Assembly: GCF_000710465.2 (NCBI RefSeq)
Contig: NZ_JAIZ01000779.1
Location: 762-42,007, forward strand
DNA: 41,246 bases
Origin: Kitasatospora sp. MBT63
Lineage (GTDB): Bacteria > Actinomycetota > Actinomycetes > Streptomycetales > Streptomycetaceae
Reading direction: 5' to 3'
The notes beneath the pieces were generated by a model. It saw only the letters and a program-made list of their open reading frames with translations. It was not told where the DNA came from and did no database searches. Within the stretch, counting starts at the first letter, position 1, and each line of letters opens with the position of its first letter. This document shows, in pieces, positions 33,086-40,911 of this stretch. Both the position numbers and the translations under genes were made by a program.

Positions 33086-35598
33086 TGCGCGTCCCGCTTT
33101 CCTGGCTGCGCGAGTACGTCGACCTTCCGGCGGGTGAGACCGGCCGTGACGTCGCGGCCCGCCTGGTCCGGGCCGGTCTGGAGGTCGAGACCGTCGAGCA
33201 GCTCGGCGCCGATCTCAAGGGCCCGCTGGTGGTCGGCGAGGTGCTCTCCATCGAGGAGCTGTCCGGCTTCAAGAAGCCGATCCGGCACTGCTTCGTCAAC
33301 GTGGGTGCCGCCAACGGCACCGGCGAGCCGCAGGAGATCGTCTGCGGTGCGACCAACTTCGCCGTCGGCGACAAGGTGGTCGTGGTGCTGCCGGGCGCGG
33401 TGCTGCCCGGTCCGTTCCCGATCGCCGCGCGGCAGACCTACGGCCACACCTCGGCCGGCATGATCTGCTCCGCCCGCGAGCTCGGGATGGGCGACGACCA
33501 CAACGGCATCATCGTGCTGGAGCCGCACCACGAGCCCGGCACCGACGCGATCGAGCTGCTGCAGCTGGTCGACGAGGTGCTGGACATCGCGGTCACCCCG
33601 GACCGCGGCTACTGCCTCTCCATGCGCGGGGTGGCCCGCGAGGCCGCCGCCGCGTACGGGCTGCCGCTGGCCGACCCGGCGCTGCTGGACGTGCCCCCGG
33701 CCAACTCGTACGGCTACCTGGTGAAGGTCGCCGACCCGGCCGGCTGCGACCGTTTCGTGGCCCGCACCGTGACCGGCGTCGACCCCTCGGCGCAGTCGCC
33801 GATCTGGCTGCAGCGCCGGCTGCAGAAGTCGGGCATCCGCCCGATCTCGCTGACCGTCGACATCACCAACTACGTGATGCTGGAGGTCGGCCAGCCGCTG
33901 CACGCCTACGACCGCAACCGGGTCGACGGCCCGATCCAGGTCCGCCGGGCGGCCGCGGGGGAGACCCTCACCACCCTGGACGGCGTGAAGCGCAAGCTGT
34001 CCACCGAGGACCTGCTGATCTGCGACAACTCCGGGCCGATCGGCCTGGCCGGGGTCATGGGCGGCGCCACCACCGAGATCCTCGAGCCGGTGGTCGACCC
34101 GGAGACCGGCCAGGTCACCGGCTCCACCGACGTGATCATCGAGGCCGCGCACTTCGAGCCGGTCGCGATCGCCCGCTCCGCCAAGCGCCACAAGCTGCCC
34201 TCCGAGGCGTCCAAGCGCTTCGAGCGCGGTGTCGACCCGGAGGCCGCCCGCGCCGCCGCCCAGCGCGCGGTGGACCTGCTGGTGCTGATCGCCGGCGGTA
34301 CCGCGGAGGCCGGGGTCACCGACATCGCCGCCCCGCACCCGCTGCGCACCATCGCCATCGACGCGGACCTGCCGGACCGGGTCGCGGGCACCGGGTACGG
34401 CCGCGAGACCGTCACCCGGCGGCTGCAGGAGATCGGCTGCACCGTGGTGGGCACCGACATCCTGGAGGTCACCCCGCCGACCTGGCGGCCCGACCTGACC
34501 GACCCGTACGACCTCGCCGAGGAGGTCATCCGGCTGGAGGGGTACGACAACGTCCCCGCCCGGATGCCCACCGTCCCGCCGGGCCGCGGCCTGACCGAGG
34601 CGCAGCGGTTCCACCGCCGGGCCGGGGTGGCGCTGGCCGGGGCCGGGTTCGTCGAGGTGAACAACTACCCGTTCGTCGGCGAGGCCGCGCTGGACGCCCT
34701 CGGCCTGGAGCCGGACGACGACCGCCGCCGCACGGTCAAGCTGGTCAACCCGCTCAACGACGAGGAGCCGGGCCTGCGCACCACGCTGCTGCCGGGGCTG
34801 CTCGGCGCGGTGCGGCGCAACCTGGGGCGCGGCAACACCGACCTGGCGGTCTTCGAGACCGGCACGGTGTTCCTGCCCAAGGCGGAGCTCAAGGTGGCCC
34901 CGCGGCTGCCCGTCGACCGCCGTCCGAGCGACGCCGAGCTGGCCGAGCTGGACGCGGCCCTGCCCGACCAGCCGCGGCGGATCGCCGTCGCGCTGGCCGG
35001 TGAGCGGCTGCCGTCCGGCTGGTGGGGCAAGGGCGCGCAGGCGGGCTGGGCGGACGCGGTCGAGGCGGCCCGTACGGTGGCCCGCGCGGCCAACGTCGAG
35101 CTGACCGTCCGCCAGGCCCAGCGGGCCCCGTGGCACCCGGGCCGGTGCGCCGAACTGCTGGTCGGCGACCGGGTGGTGGGCCACGCCGGTGAGCTGCACC
35201 CGCGGGTGACCAAGGCGCTGCACCTGCCGGAGCGCACCGCGGCGATGGAGATCGACGTGGACCTGCTGTTCGCCGGGGGCGGGCAGCGGGTCAGCGGTCC
35301 GGCGGTGTCCTCGTACCCGGTGGCCACCCAGGACGTCGCGCTGATCGTCGACGCGGCCGTCCCGGCGGCCGAGGTCGAGGCGGCGCTGCGGGACGGCGCC
35401 GGTGCCCTGCTGGAGGCGATCCGGCTGTTCGACGTGTTCACCGGCGAGCAGGCGGGCGAGGGCAAGAAGTCGCTGGCGTACTCGCTGCGTTTCCGGGCCG
35501 GCGACCGCACGCTGACCGCGGACGAGGCCTCGGCCGCGCGCGCGAACGCGGTGGCGGTGGCCGGCGAGCGGACCGGCGCGGTGCTGCGCGGGGTCTGA
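33085..35598 (+). CDS. pheT: Phenylalanyl-tRNA synthetase beta subunit
   Basis: This is the 837-residue beta subunit. It contains an N-terminal PheT segment ([14 protein letters not shown]), the EMAP-like OB-fold (about residues 40-155, [23 protein letters not shown]), and the B3/B4 editing domain (about 210-400, [22 protein letters not shown]). B5 (about 425-500) and the catalytic-like domain follow, with the C-terminal FDX-ACB anticodon-binding domain (about 745-837, [38 protein letters not shown]). The beta subunit binds tRNA-Phe and hydrolyses Tyr-tRNA-Phe. ATG 33085 shares its A with the pheS stop. The editing site makes it the natural partner for any unusual Phe-type tRNA in the genome. 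Confidence 0.97.
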   Translation: MRVPLSWLREYVDLPAGETGRDVAARLVRAGLEVETVEQLGADLKGPLVVGEVLSIEELSGFKKPIRHCFVNVGAANGTGEPQEIVCGATNFAVGDKVVVVLPGAVLPGPFPIAARQTYGHTSAGMICSARELGMGDDHNGIIVLEPHHEPGTDAIELLQLVDEVLDIAVTPDRGYCLSMRGVAREAAAAYGLPLADPALLDVPPANSYGYLVKVADPAGCDRFVARTVTGVDPSAQSPIWLQRRLQKSGIRPISLTVDITNYVMLEVGQPLHAYDRNRVDGPIQVRRAAAGETLTTLDGVKRKLSTEDLLICDNSGPIGLAGVMGGATTEILEPVVDPETGQVTGSTDVIIEAAHFEPVAIARSAKRHKLPSEASKRFERGVDPEAARAAAQRAVDLLVLIAGGTAEAGVTDIAAPHPLRTIAIDADLPDRVAGTGYGRETVTRRLQEIGCTVVGTDILEVTPPTWRPDLTDPYDLAEEVIRLEGYDNVPARMPTVPPGRGLTEAQRFHRRAGVALAGAGFVEVNNYPFVGEAALDALGLEPDDDRRRTVKLVNPLNDEEPGLRTTLLPGLLGAVRRNLGRGNTDLAVFETGTVFLPKAELKVAPRLPVDRRPSDAELAELDAALPDQPRRIAVALAGERLPSGWWGKGAQAGWADAVEAARTVARAANVELTVRQAQRAPWHPGRCAELLVGDRVVGHAGELHPRVTKALHLPERTAAMEIDVDLLFAGGGQRVSGPAVSSYPVATQDVALIVDAAVPAAEVEAALRDGAGALLEAIRLFDVFTGEQAGEGKKSLAYSLRFRAGDRTLTADEASAARANAVAVAGERTGAVLRGV

Positions 35599-35618
35599 GC
35601 GCGGCGGTAGGCAGACGC

Positions 35619-35664
35619 GAACGGCCCCGGCCCCGGAGTCCACACTCCGGGGCCGGGGCCGTTC
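35619..35664 (+). terminator. Terminator after pheST (21-bp stem)
   Basis: A perfect 21-bp stem (35619-35639 with 35644-35664) with a CCAC loop begins 21 bases after the pheT stop. Confidence 0.8.
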
Positions 35665-35848
35665 CGCGTCCTCCCCGGGTCCGCGTCTTTTTCGGTGCGG
35701 CCCGGCGTCGCGCCGGTCTTGACGCGGACATTGTCGGCGCAGGTGGGAGGGGGTGCGGGCGTCGCGGGCCGCGGTGGGGCCGGGATTCGGGCCAACTGGT
35801 CGGTGGTGCGCGGGGGTTGCGGCCCGGGGAGCGGAGGCGCTTCAATCA

Positions 35849-35867
35849 GTTAGGAAAGTTTCCTAAC
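35849..35867. promoter_or_regulatory. CsnR-type operator upstream of the chitosanase
   Basis: GTTAGGAAAGTTTCCTAAC is a perfect 9-bp palindrome around a central G, in an otherwise GC-rich region. It closely resembles the AGGAAA-TTTCCT operators of ROK-family CsnR repressors at streptomycete chitosanase genes, as I recall them. It lies 48 bases before the start, about where transcription should begin. Confidence 0.75.
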
Positions 35868-35871
35868 GTGA

Positions 35872-35897
35872 ACTGCGGGTACCCCCATGCCCGCAGT
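35872..35897 (+). ncRNA. Leader hairpin of the chitosanase mRNA
   Basis: ACTGCGGG (35872-35879) pairs perfectly with CCCGCAGT (35890-35897), just downstream of the operator and before the ribosome site. It may stabilise the mRNA. Confidence 0.5.
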
Positions 35898-35915
35898 CGG
35901 CAGACGGAGCGTCAC

Positions 35916-36746
35916 ATGGCACTGCAGCACCGCACCGCCCGTACCGCCCTGGCGATCGTCCTCGCCGCCGTTCCCCTGACCGTCGCCACCGCCGGCGTCG
36001 GACACGCCGAGACCTCGGTGGTCTCGGTGGCGGCCGTGGGCCTGGACGACGCGCACAAGAAGGACATCGCCATGCAACTGGTGTCCAGCGCGGAGAACTC
36101 CTCGCTCGACTGGAAGGCCCAGTACAAGTACATCGAGGACATCGGCGACGGCCGCGGCTACACGGCCGGCATCATCGGCTTCTGCTCCGGCACCGGCGAC
36201 ATGCTCGACCTGGTCGAGCACTACACCGACCTCAAGCCGGGCAACGTCCTCGCCAAGTACCTGCCTGCCCTGCGGAAGGTCAACGGCAGCGAGTCGCACT
36301 CCGGCCTCGGCTCCGCGTTCGAGAAGGACTGGGCGAACGCCGCCAAGGACACCGTGTTCCAGAAGGCGCAGAACGACGAGCGCGACCGGGTCTACTTCAA
36401 CCCGGCCGTCAGCCAGGCCAAGTCCGACGGGCTGCGCGCGCTCGGCCAGTTCATCTACTACGACGCCATCGTCATGCACGGGCCCGGCACCGACTCCGAC
36501 AGCTTCGGCGGCATCCGCAAGGCCGCGATGAAGAAGGCCAAGACCCCCGCCCAGGGCGGCGACGAGACCGCCTACCTCAAGGCGTTCCTCGACGCCCGCA
36601 AGGTGGTCATGAAGAAGGAGGAGGCGCACGCGGACACCAGCCGGGTCGACACCGAGCAGCTGGTATTCCTCAACGCCAAGAACTTCGACCTCAACCCGCC
36701 GCTGAAGTGGAAGGTCTACGGCGACCCGTACAGCATCAACAGCTGA
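35916..36746 (+). CDS. csnA: Secreted GH46 chitosanase
   Basis: This 276-residue endo-chitosanase cleaves chitosan with inversion. ATG 35916 leads into a Sec signal peptide (TALAIVLAAVPLTVATAG) with likely cleavage after GHA at residue 31. The mature enzyme tracks the well-known Streptomyces sp. N174 chitosanase almost residue by residue: LVSSAENSSLDWKAQYKYIE carries the proton donor Glu60, and EDIGDGRGYTAGIIGFCSGTG carries Asp78 (18 residues later, as Glu22/Asp40 in N174). DTSRVDTEQLVFL and NPPLKWKVYGDPYSINS close the fold. A CsnR-type palindrome upstream implies induction by chitosan oligosaccharides; the repressor gene is not in the window. The gene name is by family analogy. Confidence 0.95.
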   Translation: MALQHRTARTALAIVLAAVPLTVATAGVGHAETSVVSVAAVGLDDAHKKDIAMQLVSSAENSSLDWKAQYKYIEDIGDGRGYTAGIIGFCSGTGDMLDLVEHYTDLKPGNVLAKYLPALRKVNGSESHSGLGSAFEKDWANAAKDTVFQKAQNDERDRVYFNPAVSQAKSDGLRALGQFIYYDAIVMHGPGTDSDSFGGIRKAAMKKAKTPAQGGDETAYLKAFLDARKVVMKKEEAHADTSRVDTEQLVFLNAKNFDLNPPLKWKVYGDPYSINS

Positions 36747-36760
36747 CCCCGGACCGGCCG

Positions 36761-36797
36761 GTCCGGCCGGCGCGGGGAACCACCGCGCCGGCCGGGC
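36761..36797. terminator. Terminator after the chitosanase
   Basis: A 13-bp perfect stem (36763-36775 with 36783-36795), extendable by a G-T and a G-C pair, closes a GGAACCA loop 15 bases after the stop. Confidence 0.7.
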
Positions 36798-36814
36798 CGG
36801 TTCCACTTATTCGC

Positions 36815-36843
36815 ACGACAGTACGTCAGGGTGCTGGTAGCTT
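36815..36843 (+). promoter_or_regulatory. Promoter of the 243-residue protein/permuted-tRNA unit
   Basis: ACGACA (36815-36820) and TAGCTT (36838-36843) are separated by 17 bases. Transcription would begin at about GTG 36851, with no ribosome site, so the mRNA is probably leaderless. Confidence 0.5.
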
Positions 36844-36850
36844 CTGCGAC

Positions 36851-37582
36851 GTGGCGAAACTCAACCAGATCATCGCGGTCGAAAAGGGCGTCAAGTCCAA
36901 GTCCTTCCAGGAGCTCACCCAGGCCCATCACGGCCTGCAGAAGCCGGCCCTGCTGGCCGGCATCTCCCGCACCTACCAGCCCAAGGACGAGGAGGGCGAG
37001 CAGCTGCCGCCCGAGTCGACCCGGGTCCAGGTGAAGGCCGAGGACATCCTGCGCGCCACCGCCACCTCGCTCACCCGGCTGTTCGACGTGACCGCCACCA
37101 AGGACTGGGCCAACCAGGAGGCCCGCGCCGACGTGGTGGTGGACGGCCGGCCGCTGCTCAAGGACGTGCCGGTGACCTACCTGCTCTTCCTGGAGAAGCA
37201 GCTCACCGACCTCTACACCTTCGTCCGCAAGCTGCCGGTGCTGGACGCCTCGGAGGCCTGGAGCCCCGACCCGTCCACCGACGCCTGGAAGACCGACGCG
37301 GTCCGCACCATCCGCACCAAGAAGGTGCCGCGCAACCACGTCAAGGCCGAGGCGACCGAGAAGCACCCCGCCCAGGTCGAGGTGTACTACGAGGACATCC
37401 CGGTCGGGTACTGGACCACCGTCAAGTTCTCCGGCGCGCTCCCGGCCCGGCGGGTCAACGAGCTGGTCGAGCGGGTCGAGAAGCTGCAGCAGGCCGTGCA
37501 GTTCGCCCGCGAGGAGGCCAACGGCGCCGAGATCACCGACCGGCGGACCGGCGACGCCGTCTTCGGCTACCTGTTCGGGTAG
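36851..37582 (+). CDS. Uncharacterised conserved protein upstream of permuted tRNA-like RNAs
   Basis: This 243-residue protein starts at GTG 36851, seven bases after a TAGCTT -10, probably leaderless. It begins VAKLNQIIAVEKGVKSKSFQ and is highly charged, without cysteines, signal peptide or membrane segment. The central block TRLFDVTATKDWANQEARAD and VPVTYLLFLEKQLTDLYTFV looks like the conserved core, and a C-terminal helix (RVNELVERVEKLQQAVQFAREEAN) is coiled-coil-prone. I believe it matches a family catalogued as DUF7873, found in actinobacteria and some phages, but cannot verify the number. It shares no motif with RtcB, Ro60/TROVE or known nucleases. The stop is directly followed by the tRNA-like RNA region on the same strand with no terminator between, so it is probably functionally tied to those RNAs. 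Confidence 0.75.
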   Translation: MAKLNQIIAVEKGVKSKSFQELTQAHHGLQKPALLAGISRTYQPKDEEGEQLPPESTRVQVKAEDILRATATSLTRLFDVTATKDWANQEARADVVVDGRPLLKDVPVTYLLFLEKQLTDLYTFVRKLPVLDASEAWSPDPSTDAWKTDAVRTIRTKKVPRNHVKAEATEKHPAQVEVYYEDIPVGYWTTVKFSGALPARRVNELVERVEKLQQAVQFAREEANGAEITDRRTGDAVFGYLFG

Positions 37583-37593
37583 CCTTCTGATCG

Positions 37594-37632
37594 CCCCTCG
37601 TGCGAGCGAAGGGGTGCGCTGGCAACAGCGCA
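37594..37632 (+). ncRNA. Two stacked hairpins at the 5' side of the RNA region
   Basis: A CCCCT/AGGGG stem (37594-37598 with 37610-37614) abuts a perfect 7-bp stem TGCGCTG/CAGCGCA (37615-37621 with 37626-37632) capped by a GCAA (GNRA) tetraloop. They begin 11 bases after the upstream stop codon and could mark a processing or protein-binding site. Confidence 0.6.
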
Positions 37633-37660
37633 AGCTGACACTGATGTTGAAGCTGACGAC

Positions 37661-37741
37661 GGGGTAACGGTGGAGGTTCGAGTCCTCCCCCCGGCACCAC
37701 GTGCCGGGGTGGCCCAAAGGGTAGAGGCAGCCCCCTGAAAT
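37661..37741 (+). tRNA. Circularly permuted tRNA-Phe(GAA)-like RNA
   Basis: In genomic order the elements are: anticodon-stem 3' strand GGGGT (37661-37665), a 6-nt variable loop, T-arm GGAGG-TTCGAGT-CCTCC (37672-37688), acceptor 3' strand CCCCGGC (37689-37695), A, and encoded CCA (37697-37699). After CGT come acceptor 5' strand GCCGGGG (37703-37709), TG, a D-arm (37712-37728, 3-bp stem, loop with GGG-TA), A, anticodon-stem 5' strand GCCCC (37730-37734) and loop CTGAAAT (37735-37741). The acceptor pairs over 7/7 bp and the anticodon stem over 5/5 (one G-T). Re-ordering gives a 75-nt tRNA plus CCA with T33 and anticodon GAA. A normal-order gene is impossible here. A Y-RNA-like tRNA mimic is the alternative. 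Confidence 0.65.
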
Positions 37742-37806
37742 TCAGACTCTCGCTCCAGTCTCAGTATTCGCCGCCGCGCGCCGGATCGACCGAGTGCGGA
37801 CCAAAG

Positions 37807-37881
37807 GGTCGGATGCGGGTTCAAGTCCCGCCTGTGCCTCTCGTGGCACGGTAGTTCAAAGGCAGAACACGACACTGTCAA
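37807..37881 (+). tRNA. Circularly permuted tRNA-Asp(GTC)-like RNA
   Basis: The order is GGTCG (37807-37811, anticodon-stem 3' side, 4 of 5 pairs), a 3-nt variable loop, T-arm GCGGG-TTCAAGT-CCCGC (37815-37831) and acceptor 3' strand CTGTGCC (37832-37838). After the loop TCTCGT come acceptor 5' strand GGCACGG (37845-37851, 7/7 pairs with one G-T), TA, a perfect 4-bp D-arm GTTC-AAAGGCA-GAAC (37854-37868), A, CGACA and loop CTGTCAA (37875-37881) with anticodon GTC. No CCA is encoded. The flanks pair as TGCGGA (37795-37800) with TCCGCA (37887-37892), extended by GAG/CTC, making a terminal helix that brings the ends of the permuted precursor together. The odd discriminator T, short variable loop and A-G mismatch leave room for a non-coding tRNA mimic. 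Confidence 0.6.
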
Positions 37882-37933
37882 AATGATCCGCAGCTCTTAA
37901 ACGTGCCGGCGCGAGCAAGTGGGTGGCACCTCA

Positions 37934-37967
37934 GGGGCCCGGGAGCCGGATACCGCTCTCGGGTCCC
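37934..37967 (+). terminator. Terminator after the tRNA-like region
   Basis: A 13-bp stem (37934-37946 with 37955-37967, two G-T pairs in the plus-strand RNA) closes an 8-nt loop. On the minus strand those pairs become mismatches, so it suits the plus-strand transcript better. Confidence 0.6.
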
Positions 37968-37992
37968 GTCACCGTGTCCGGCCCCTCGGGCG

Positions 37993-38793
37993 TCACCGGC
38001 CGCCGCGCCTGCCCAGCCAGTCGGCCCAGGTGGTCGTCCCGCGCCGCCCGTACGGCGCGGTCATCGTGTACGCCGCCCGCATCAGCGGTGCCGGCGCGTA
38101 CAGGCCGATCACCTTCCGGGGCCGCCCGCGCGCCCACTGCCACTGGTCCACCAGGGTCCCCAGGGTCAGCACCTCGGGCCCGGCGAAGTCCTCGCGCCGC
38201 CCGCCCGGCCCGTCGGCCAGGCACTCGGCCACGTACCCGGCGAAGTCCGCCGGGTCCACCGGCTGCACCGGCACCCGGGTCGGCAGCGGCAGCACCGGCA
38301 GCCGGGCCGCCTTCCCGAGCATCCGGTCCAGCAGCCAGTGGAACTGCGTCGCCCGCAGGATCGAGAACGGCACCCCCGACTCCCGGACCAGTTCCTCGGC
38401 GGTGAGCTTCAACCGCAGGTACGGCCCGCGCGGCCGGTCCACCCCCACGATCGAGATGTACGCGAAGTGGTCCACCCCCGAGCGGGCCGCCGCCTCCAGC
38501 AGCAGCCGGGTGCCGTCCACGTCCACCTCGAGCGGACTGCGCCACAGGTCCGCCGGGCGCAGGTAGCCGCGCCGCGCGGCCGGCGAGCAGGTCGCCGCGT
38601 GCACCACGGCGGACACCCCGGCGACCGCCTGGGCCACCCCCGCGCCGGTGGCCAGGTCCCCGCGCACCCAGTCGACCTCGCCCCCGCTCCCCGGCGACCT
38701 CGCGAGCACCCGCACCCGGTACGCCGGGCGCAGCCGCTCCACCAGCTCCCGCCCCAGATGCCCCGTCCCGCCCGTGACCAGCACGATCGCCAT
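37993..38793 (-). CDS. NmrA/SDR-a type NAD(P)-binding reductase
   Basis: This 266-residue atypical short-chain dehydrogenase starts at ATG 38793, with GGAGGTGG eight bases upstream. The Rossmann motif is VLVTGGTGHLGRELVERL at residues 4-22. AVVHAATCSP, VDVDGTRLLLEAAARSGVDHFAYISIVGVD and PYLRLKLTAEELVRESGVPFSILR follow the NmrA/extended SDR pattern, with the catalytic Tyr of YxxxK replaced by YLRLK. Such proteins bind NAD(P)H as reductases, epimerases or redox sensors. The short C-terminal region argues against a sugar-nucleotide epimerase. It is convergent with the tRNA-like region. The substrate is unknown. Confidence 0.85.
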   Translation of the reverse strand: MAIVLVTGGTGHLGRELVERLRPAYRVRVLARSPGSGGEVDWVRGDLATGAGVAQAVAGVSAVVHAATCSPAARRGYLRPADLWRSPLEVDVDGTRLLLEAAARSGVDHFAYISIVGVDRPRGPYLRLKLTAEELVRESGVPFSILRATQFHWLLDRMLGKAARLPVLPLPTRVPVQPVDPADFAGYVAECLADGPGGRREDFAGPEVLTLGTLVDQWQWARGRPRKVIGLYAPAPLMRAAYTMTAPYGRRGTTTWADWLGRRGGR

Positions 38794-38870
38794 CGCCGCC
38801 ACCTCCAGCCGGTGATCCAGGCCCACCTACGAGCCTCCCACCGCCCACCGGCCGGGTCGACCCGGGGACA

Positions 38871-38914
38871 CGCCGCCGCCCCCGGCCTCCGTGGGGAGGA
38901 CGGGGGCGGCGGCG
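38871..38914 (-). terminator. Terminator after 3-hydroxybutyryl-CoA dehydrogenase
   Basis: A long imperfect hairpin lies 8 bases beyond the stop at 38922: 5 bp (38886-38890 with 38895-38899), then one G-A mismatch, then 14 bp out to 38871 and 38914. The loop is GTGG. Confidence 0.7.
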
Positions 38915-38921
38915 GGGCGGA

Positions 38922-39791
38922 TCAGGCGGAGGCGGTGTAGTCGTAGAAGCCGCGGCCGGACTTGCGGCCCAGCAGACCGGCGTCGACCATCCGGGAGAGC
39001 AGCGGGGGAGCGGCGTACAGCGGCTCCTTGTACTCCTCGTACATCGACTCGGCGATCGAGACGATGGTGTCCAGGCCGATCAGGTCGCACAGCCGCAGCG
39101 GGCCCATCGGGTGGGCGCAGCCGGCCTCCATGCCCTTGTCGATGTCGGCCGCGGTGGCCACCCCGGTCTCGAACATCCGGACCGCCGACAGCAGGTACGG
39201 CACCAGCAGGGCGTTGACCACGAAACCGGCCCGGTCGCGGGCGCGGATCGGCTCCTTGCCGAGCACGTCGACCGCGAAGGCCTCGATCCGGGCGGTGGTC
39301 TCGGCGGAGGTGGTCAGCGTCGGGATGACCTCGACCAGCTTCTGCACCGGCGCCGGGTTGAAGAAGTGCAGGCCGATGACCTGTTCCGGGCGGGAGGTGG
39401 CGGCGGCCAGCTTCACGATCGGGATGGAGGAGGTGTTGGAGGCCAGGATCGCGTCACGGCGCTCCACCACGTGGTCCAGCGTCTGGAAGATCTGGACCTT
39501 GATGTCCTCACGCTCCGCGACCGCCTCGACCACCAGGTCGCGGTCGGCGAAGTCCGCCAGGTCGGTGGTGAAGGAGAGCCGGGCGAGCGCCTCGTCCCGC
39601 TGCTCCTCCGTCAGCTTGCCGCGCTTGACCGCGGTCTGCAGCGAGTTGGTCAGCCGGGTGCGGCCGAACTCCAGGGCCTCGCCGCTGGCCTCGGAGACCA
39701 GGACGTCGAGGCCGGAGCGGGCGAAGACCTCCGCGATGCCCGACCCCATCAGGCCGCAGCCGATCACTCCGACGCGCGCGATGTCACTCAC
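38922..39791 (-). CDS. 3-hydroxybutyryl-CoA dehydrogenase
   Basis: This 289-residue soluble 3-hydroxyacyl-CoA dehydrogenase oxidises (S)-3-hydroxybutyryl-CoA to acetoacetyl-CoA with NAD(P), or runs in reverse for butyryl-CoA supply. The N-terminal motif VGVIGCGLMGSGIAEVFARSG is the dinucleotide site, and LASNTSSIPIV and IGLHFFNPAPVQKLVEVI contain the catalytic His-Glu region. RDRAGFVVNALLVPYLLSAVRM and AGCAHPMGPLRLCDLIGLD form the C-terminal dimer domain. The length is normal. GTG 39791 has GAAGGG upstream. It is divergent from an SDR gene. In streptomycetes the butyryl-CoA route feeds polyketide precursors and PHB, but no partner gene is adjacent. Confidence 0.93.
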   Translation of the reverse strand: MSDIARVGVIGCGLMGSGIAEVFARSGLDVLVSEASGEALEFGRTRLTNSLQTAVKRGKLTEEQRDEALARLSFTTDLADFADRDLVVEAVAEREDIKVQIFQTLDHVVERRDAILASNTSSIPIVKLAAATSRPEQVIGLHFFNPAPVQKLVEVIPTLTTSAETTARIEAFAVDVLGKEPIRARDRAGFVVNALLVPYLLSAVRMFETGVATAADIDKGMEAGCAHPMGPLRLCDLIGLDTIVSIAESMYEEYKEPLYAAPPLLSRMVDAGLLGRKSGRGFYDYTASA

Positions 39792-40060
39792 TCAGTTGCC
39801 CTTCACATGGTGCCGGGGGTGCCCGGCCGGGTGCTCTGCGGACGGTGCACCGGACGTCGTGGCCCGGAACCCCGCCCGGACGACGGTACTACCCCGCTTA
39901 ACGCCGGTTCACCTCCGGGCGCTCCCGTCCGGCGCCGGCGGCCTCACCGGGCCGTGCCGCGCGGGCTGCGCCGATCGGCTGACGTGCTCCGGGTCACCCG
40001 TGTGCTCCGGCGGCGGGCGGGCGCGCGGGGTGACAATGCGGACGACCGAGGAGGCAGAGG

Positions 40061-40879
40061 ATGGCGACGGGATCACTGACGGGCCAGGTCGCACTGGTCA
40101 CCGGGGCGGGCCGGGGCATCGGGCGGGAGATCGCGGTCGGCCTCGCCGCCGAGGGGATGTCCGTCGGGCTGGTCGGCCGGACCCACGAATCACTGATCGA
40201 CACCCTCAAGGTGTGCGCCCGGCACGGCGCCCGCGGGGTCGCCGTCACCGCCGACGTGACCCGGCCCGGGGCCGTCCGGGAGGCGGTCCGGGCGGTGGAG
40301 CGCGACCTCGGCCCGCTGGACCTGCTGGTCAACAACGCCGGGACGGTGGACCGCCAGGAGGTGCCGCTCTGGGAGACCGACCCCGCCGAGTGGTGGCAGG
40401 TGGTGGAGACCAACCTGCGCGGCCCGTACAACCTGCTGCGCAGCGTGCTGCCCGGGATGGTGGGCCGCGGCCGCGGCCGGGTGGTCAACCTCAACTCGGG
40501 CTTCGCCCTGCGCCCGGACGGCCGCTACACGGCGTACGCCACCTCGAAGGGCGCCCTGCTGCAGCTGTCCGACAACATCGCCGACTCGCTGGCCGCGCAC
40601 GGGGTGGTGGTGCTGGACATCAGCCCGGGGGCGGTGGCCACCGACATGACGGCCGGGATGCCGATGTTCGCGGGCATGAAGGAGTGGGGCTCGATCCCGT
40701 ACATGGTCGCCGTCACGGTGGACGCCGCACGGGGCCGCTTCGACGCGCTGCACGGCCGGTTCATCCACGCGGGCCGGGACAACCTCGAGCAGCTGGTCTC
40801 CCGGGCGGAGGAGATCAGGGCGGCCGACGCCAGGACGCTGCGGCTGCGCCCGTACGGCGAGGGGGACCCGCTCGGCTGA
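40061..40879 (+). CDS. Classical short-chain dehydrogenase/reductase
   Basis: This 272-residue classical SDR has TGAGRGIG at residues 14-21, ADVTRP for the adenine contact, LLVNNAGTVD, active-site Ser in VVNLNSGF, and YATSKG with the Tyr-Lys pair (about residues 159-163). The substrate loop DISPGAVATDM is in place. It should oxidise or reduce an alcohol/ketone with NAD(P). The C-terminal part (about 205-272) is somewhat longer and charged. ATG 40061 follows GAGG. The gene is divergent from 3-hydroxybutyryl-CoA dehydrogenase with 269 bases between, so both could share a promoter region. The substrate is not predictable. Confidence 0.9.
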   Translation: MATGSLTGQVALVTGAGRGIGREIAVGLAAEGMSVGLVGRTHESLIDTLKVCARHGARGVAVTADVTRPGAVREAVRAVERDLGPLDLLVNNAGTVDRQEVPLWETDPAEWWQVVETNLRGPYNLLRSVLPGMVGRGRGRVVNLNSGFALRPDGRYTAYATSKGALLQLSDNIADSLAAHGVVVLDISPGAVATDMTAGMPMFAGMKEWGSIPYMVAVTVDAARGRFDALHGRFIHAGRDNLEQLVSRAEEIRAADARTLRLRPYGEGDPLG

Positions 40880-40911
40880 GCGGTCCCGGGCCGCCCGCCG
40901 GGGTTCACCGG

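Larger units (their letters stand above)
35599..35915. other. Intergenic region between pheT and the chitosanase
   Basis: These 317 bases hold the pheT terminator, a CsnR-like operator, a possible TTGCGG/TTCAAT promoter (35817-35822 and 35841-35846) and a leader hairpin. I see no coding potential. Confidence 0.5.

Noticed and set aside
37595..37900. Ordinary tRNA genes in normal order
   Set aside because: No T-arm is followed by its own CCA in line with an upstream matching acceptor and D-arm. Complementary acceptor strands occur only in reverse order.
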